Below are positions 6,968 to 8,048 of a DNA stretch of 8,048 nt, one piece after another. The notes below the pieces were generated by a model. That model saw nothing but the letters and a program-made list of their open reading frames with translations. It was not told the DNA's origin and made no database searches. The stretch spans positions 1 through 8,048 of the forward strand of contig JAKLKT010000114.1 of assembly GCA_023150495.1 (NCBI GenBank). The letters are read 5' to 3'. The DNA comes from Planctomycetota bacterium. Lineage in GTDB: Bacteria > Planctomycetota > PLA2. Every line of letters starts with the position of its first letter. The stretch's first letter is position 1. The position numbers were made by a program, and so were the translations under genes.

Positions 6968-7207
6968 ATGCGTGCCGCGATCCTCGACGAGAAGCAGGCC
7001 GCCGACGCCGTGAACCGGCTCGTGGACGAGTACCGGGTGCGCTGCCTCTGGTTCCTGCGGGAGGACTTCTACCCGTCCACGCTCGCGGAGAGGCTCCAGG
7101 CGCTCGGCTACATCGAACGGCACGGCGACCTGGAGGCGTTCCGGCGCGCCGCCGAACTGAAGCGATGGCTCTCACGGAACTCCAACGCGCCGTCTGCCGG
7201 CTCCTAG
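6968..7207 (+). CDS. Small helical protein upstream of and overlapping an AbiEii-type nucleotidyltransferase
   Basis: The protein is 79 residues from ATG 6968 to TAG 7207. It appears wholly alpha-helical and charged, with an aromatic core (RCLWFLREDFYP, 25-36), a probable second helical hairpin (GYIERHGDLEAFRRAAELKR) and a tail RWLSRNSNAPSAGS. There is no signal peptide, membrane segment or recognisable DNA-binding fold, and it is too short to be the usual AbiEi winged-helix antitoxin. It overlaps the start of the nucleotidyltransferase by 43 nt, which implies tight translational coupling. From memory, similar small proteins sit before this kind of nucleotidyltransferase in other GC-rich genomes, but I know no established function. 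A partner or antitoxin role is inference from context. Confidence 0.7.
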   Translation: MRAAILDEKQAADAVNRLVDEYRVRCLWFLREDFYPSTLAERLQALGYIERHGDLEAFRRAAELKRWLSRNSNAPSAGS

Positions 7208-7960
7208 CGGCGAACCGGATCGCCTCGGGCGAGAGCTACGTCGCCGGCGGATCCGCGCTCAACGAGCTACTCGCGTCCCCTCGCGTGTCGCGGGACATCG
7301 ACCTCTTCCACGACACCGACGAGGCCCTGGCGGCAAGCTGGAACGCCGACCGCCAGCTGCTCGAGGCGCACGGGTACGACGTCGCGCCCACCCGGGAGCG
7401 TCCCGCGCTTGTCGAGGCCGAGGTGGGCAGAGCTCGAATGGGCGCGCGACAGCGCCTTCCGCTTCTTCCCCCTCCTGCGCCACGACGAGCTGGGACTCGT
7501 GCTCCATCCCTTCGACCTCGCGACGAACAAGGTGCTCGCGCTCGTGGGGCGCCTCGAGGTCCGCGACTGGATCGACGTGATCGAGAGCCACGAGCGCCTC
7601 CAGCCGCTCGGGTACCTCGCTTGGGCGGCGTGCGGCAAGGACCCCGCCTTCAGCCCAGGGTCGATCCTCGACTTGGCGGCGCGATCGGCGCGCTACCCGG
7701 ACGACGAGGTGCGCCAGCTCGCGTTCGCGGGAGCGCCGCCCGATGCCAAAGACCTCGCCGTGCGGTGGCATGCGGCGCTGGCGGCCGCGCGCGAGATCGT
7801 CCAGATCCTCCCGCCCGCGGAGACCGGCAAGTGCGTGCTGGACCCGTCCGGCGCCTTGCATCGGGGCTCCGCGTCAGACCTGCCCGAGTCGCTCCGCCTC
7901 GGGCGCGTGCTCTTCCACCAGGGGCGTATCAGGGGGGCGATTCCGACGCTCAAGCGGTAG
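7165..7960 (+). pseudogene. AbiEii-family nucleotidyltransferase, frame broken near 7425-7432
   Basis: From ATG 7165 the first frame reads MALTELQRAVCRLLAANRIA, then ESYVAGGSALNELL and SRDIDLFHD: the GGS (28-30) and DxD (Asp44, Asp46) motifs of MNT/AbiEii nucleotidyltransferases. It stays sensible to LVEAEVG (ending at 7428), then turns into Arg/Pro-rich noise with no stop before the window ends. The expected continuation (ELEWARDSAFRFFPLL, LHPFDLATNKVLALVGR, RDWIDVIESHERLQPLGYLAWAACGKD, ending IRGAIPTLKR at TAG 7958-7960) lies in the +1-shifted frame. Together they make a protein of about 264 residues. The family transfers nucleotides to cellular targets, as in the AbiE toxin-antitoxin system. 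The break could be a real indel leaving a dead gene, a sequencing or assembly error, or less likely recoding; no clear slippery heptamer is seen at the junction. The catalytic residues are all in the 5' part. The downstream frame taken alone would give about 183 residues from TTG 7409 without the active site. Confidence 0.8.
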
Positions 7961-7981
7961 CCGTGCGCCTCGTCCCCGCGG

Positions 7982-8048
7982 TCAGGCGCGGTGGGCGGCG
8001 ACCGCGCCGGGGGCGCCGCAGCGCTCCTCGAAGTAGGCGAGCACCTCG
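7982..8048 (-). CDS. C-terminal end of an unidentified protein (5' part beyond window)
   Basis: On the - strand the final 21 codons read EVLAYFEERCGAPGAVAAHRA and end at TGA (7982-7984). The start of the stretch looks like a natural amphipathic helix with an Ala-rich tail, and codon use matches its neighbours. The stop lies 21 nt from the end of the nucleotidyltransferase, giving a tidy convergent pair. The piece is too short to name a family. Confidence 0.5.
   Translation of the reverse strand, partial: EVLAYFEERCGAPGAVAAHRA

Noticed and set aside
6781..7164. Frame open upstream of the nucleotidyltransferase start, with CARC and CRCR near its beginning
   Set aside because: It overlaps the whole 79-residue ORF in another frame and becomes Arg/Pro-rich; the enzyme family starts naturally at MALTELQRA, so the extension is a shadow.
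7977..8006. Inverted repeat CGCGGTC / GACCGCG as a terminator
   Set aside because: A 7-bp stem with a 16-nt loop and no T-tract, lying mostly inside the - strand coding end; expected by chance at this GC content.
1..8048. CRISPR array, tRNA or rRNA gene, insertion sequence ends
   Set aside because: No regularly spaced repeats, no tRNA-like arm pattern and no transposase or terminal inverted repeats were seen in either strand.

Overview
The window is about 8 kb of very GC-rich bacterial DNA, with strong G/C preference at third codon positions in every gene. It is densely coding, with short convergent gaps and ordinary Shine-Dalgarno sites. Nothing in it fixes the taxon. The mix of exopolysaccharide-type asparagine synthetase homologues, a secreted beta-helix protein, a zinc-ribbon RDD protein and an AbiEii-type nucleotidyltransferase would fit a high-GC Gram-negative environmental lineage such as Acidobacteriota, Myxococcota or a related candidate phylum. 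That placement is inference.

Layout from left to right: (1) the C-terminal tail of a + strand gene that resembles the end of an asparagine synthetase-like protein; (2) a convergent - strand gene for a secreted right-handed beta-helix protein with a C-terminal Ig-like domain; (3) a 251-nt divergent intergenic region with two stem-loops on the beta-helix side; (4) a + strand tandem pair of class II asparagine synthetase-family genes 16 nt apart. The first has a degenerate glutaminase half and the second is canonical, with an MCGIAG start and all glutamine-site motifs; (5) a convergent - strand zinc-ribbon/RDD membrane protein; (6) about 320 nt with no convincing gene; (7) a small + strand ORF overlapping an AbiEii-family nucleotidyltransferase whose reading frame is broken near 7425-7432; (8) the last 21 codons of a - strand gene at the right edge.

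Regions 1-4 look like part of a surface-polysaccharide or exosortase-type locus. Asparagine synthetase-like amidotransferases in such loci can amidate sugar acids, as WbpS does in Pseudomonas O-antigen synthesis, and beta-helix proteins commonly bind or cleave acidic glycans. A shared role in making or handling an amidated glycan is therefore reasonable but unproven. Regions 6-8 look like accessory DNA: a two-gene cassette of an unnamed small helical protein plus an AbiEii-like nucleotidyltransferase, probably now inactive or carrying a sequence error. The most interesting points are the pairing of a degenerate and a canonical synthetase, and the small ORF/nucleotidyltransferase cassette.
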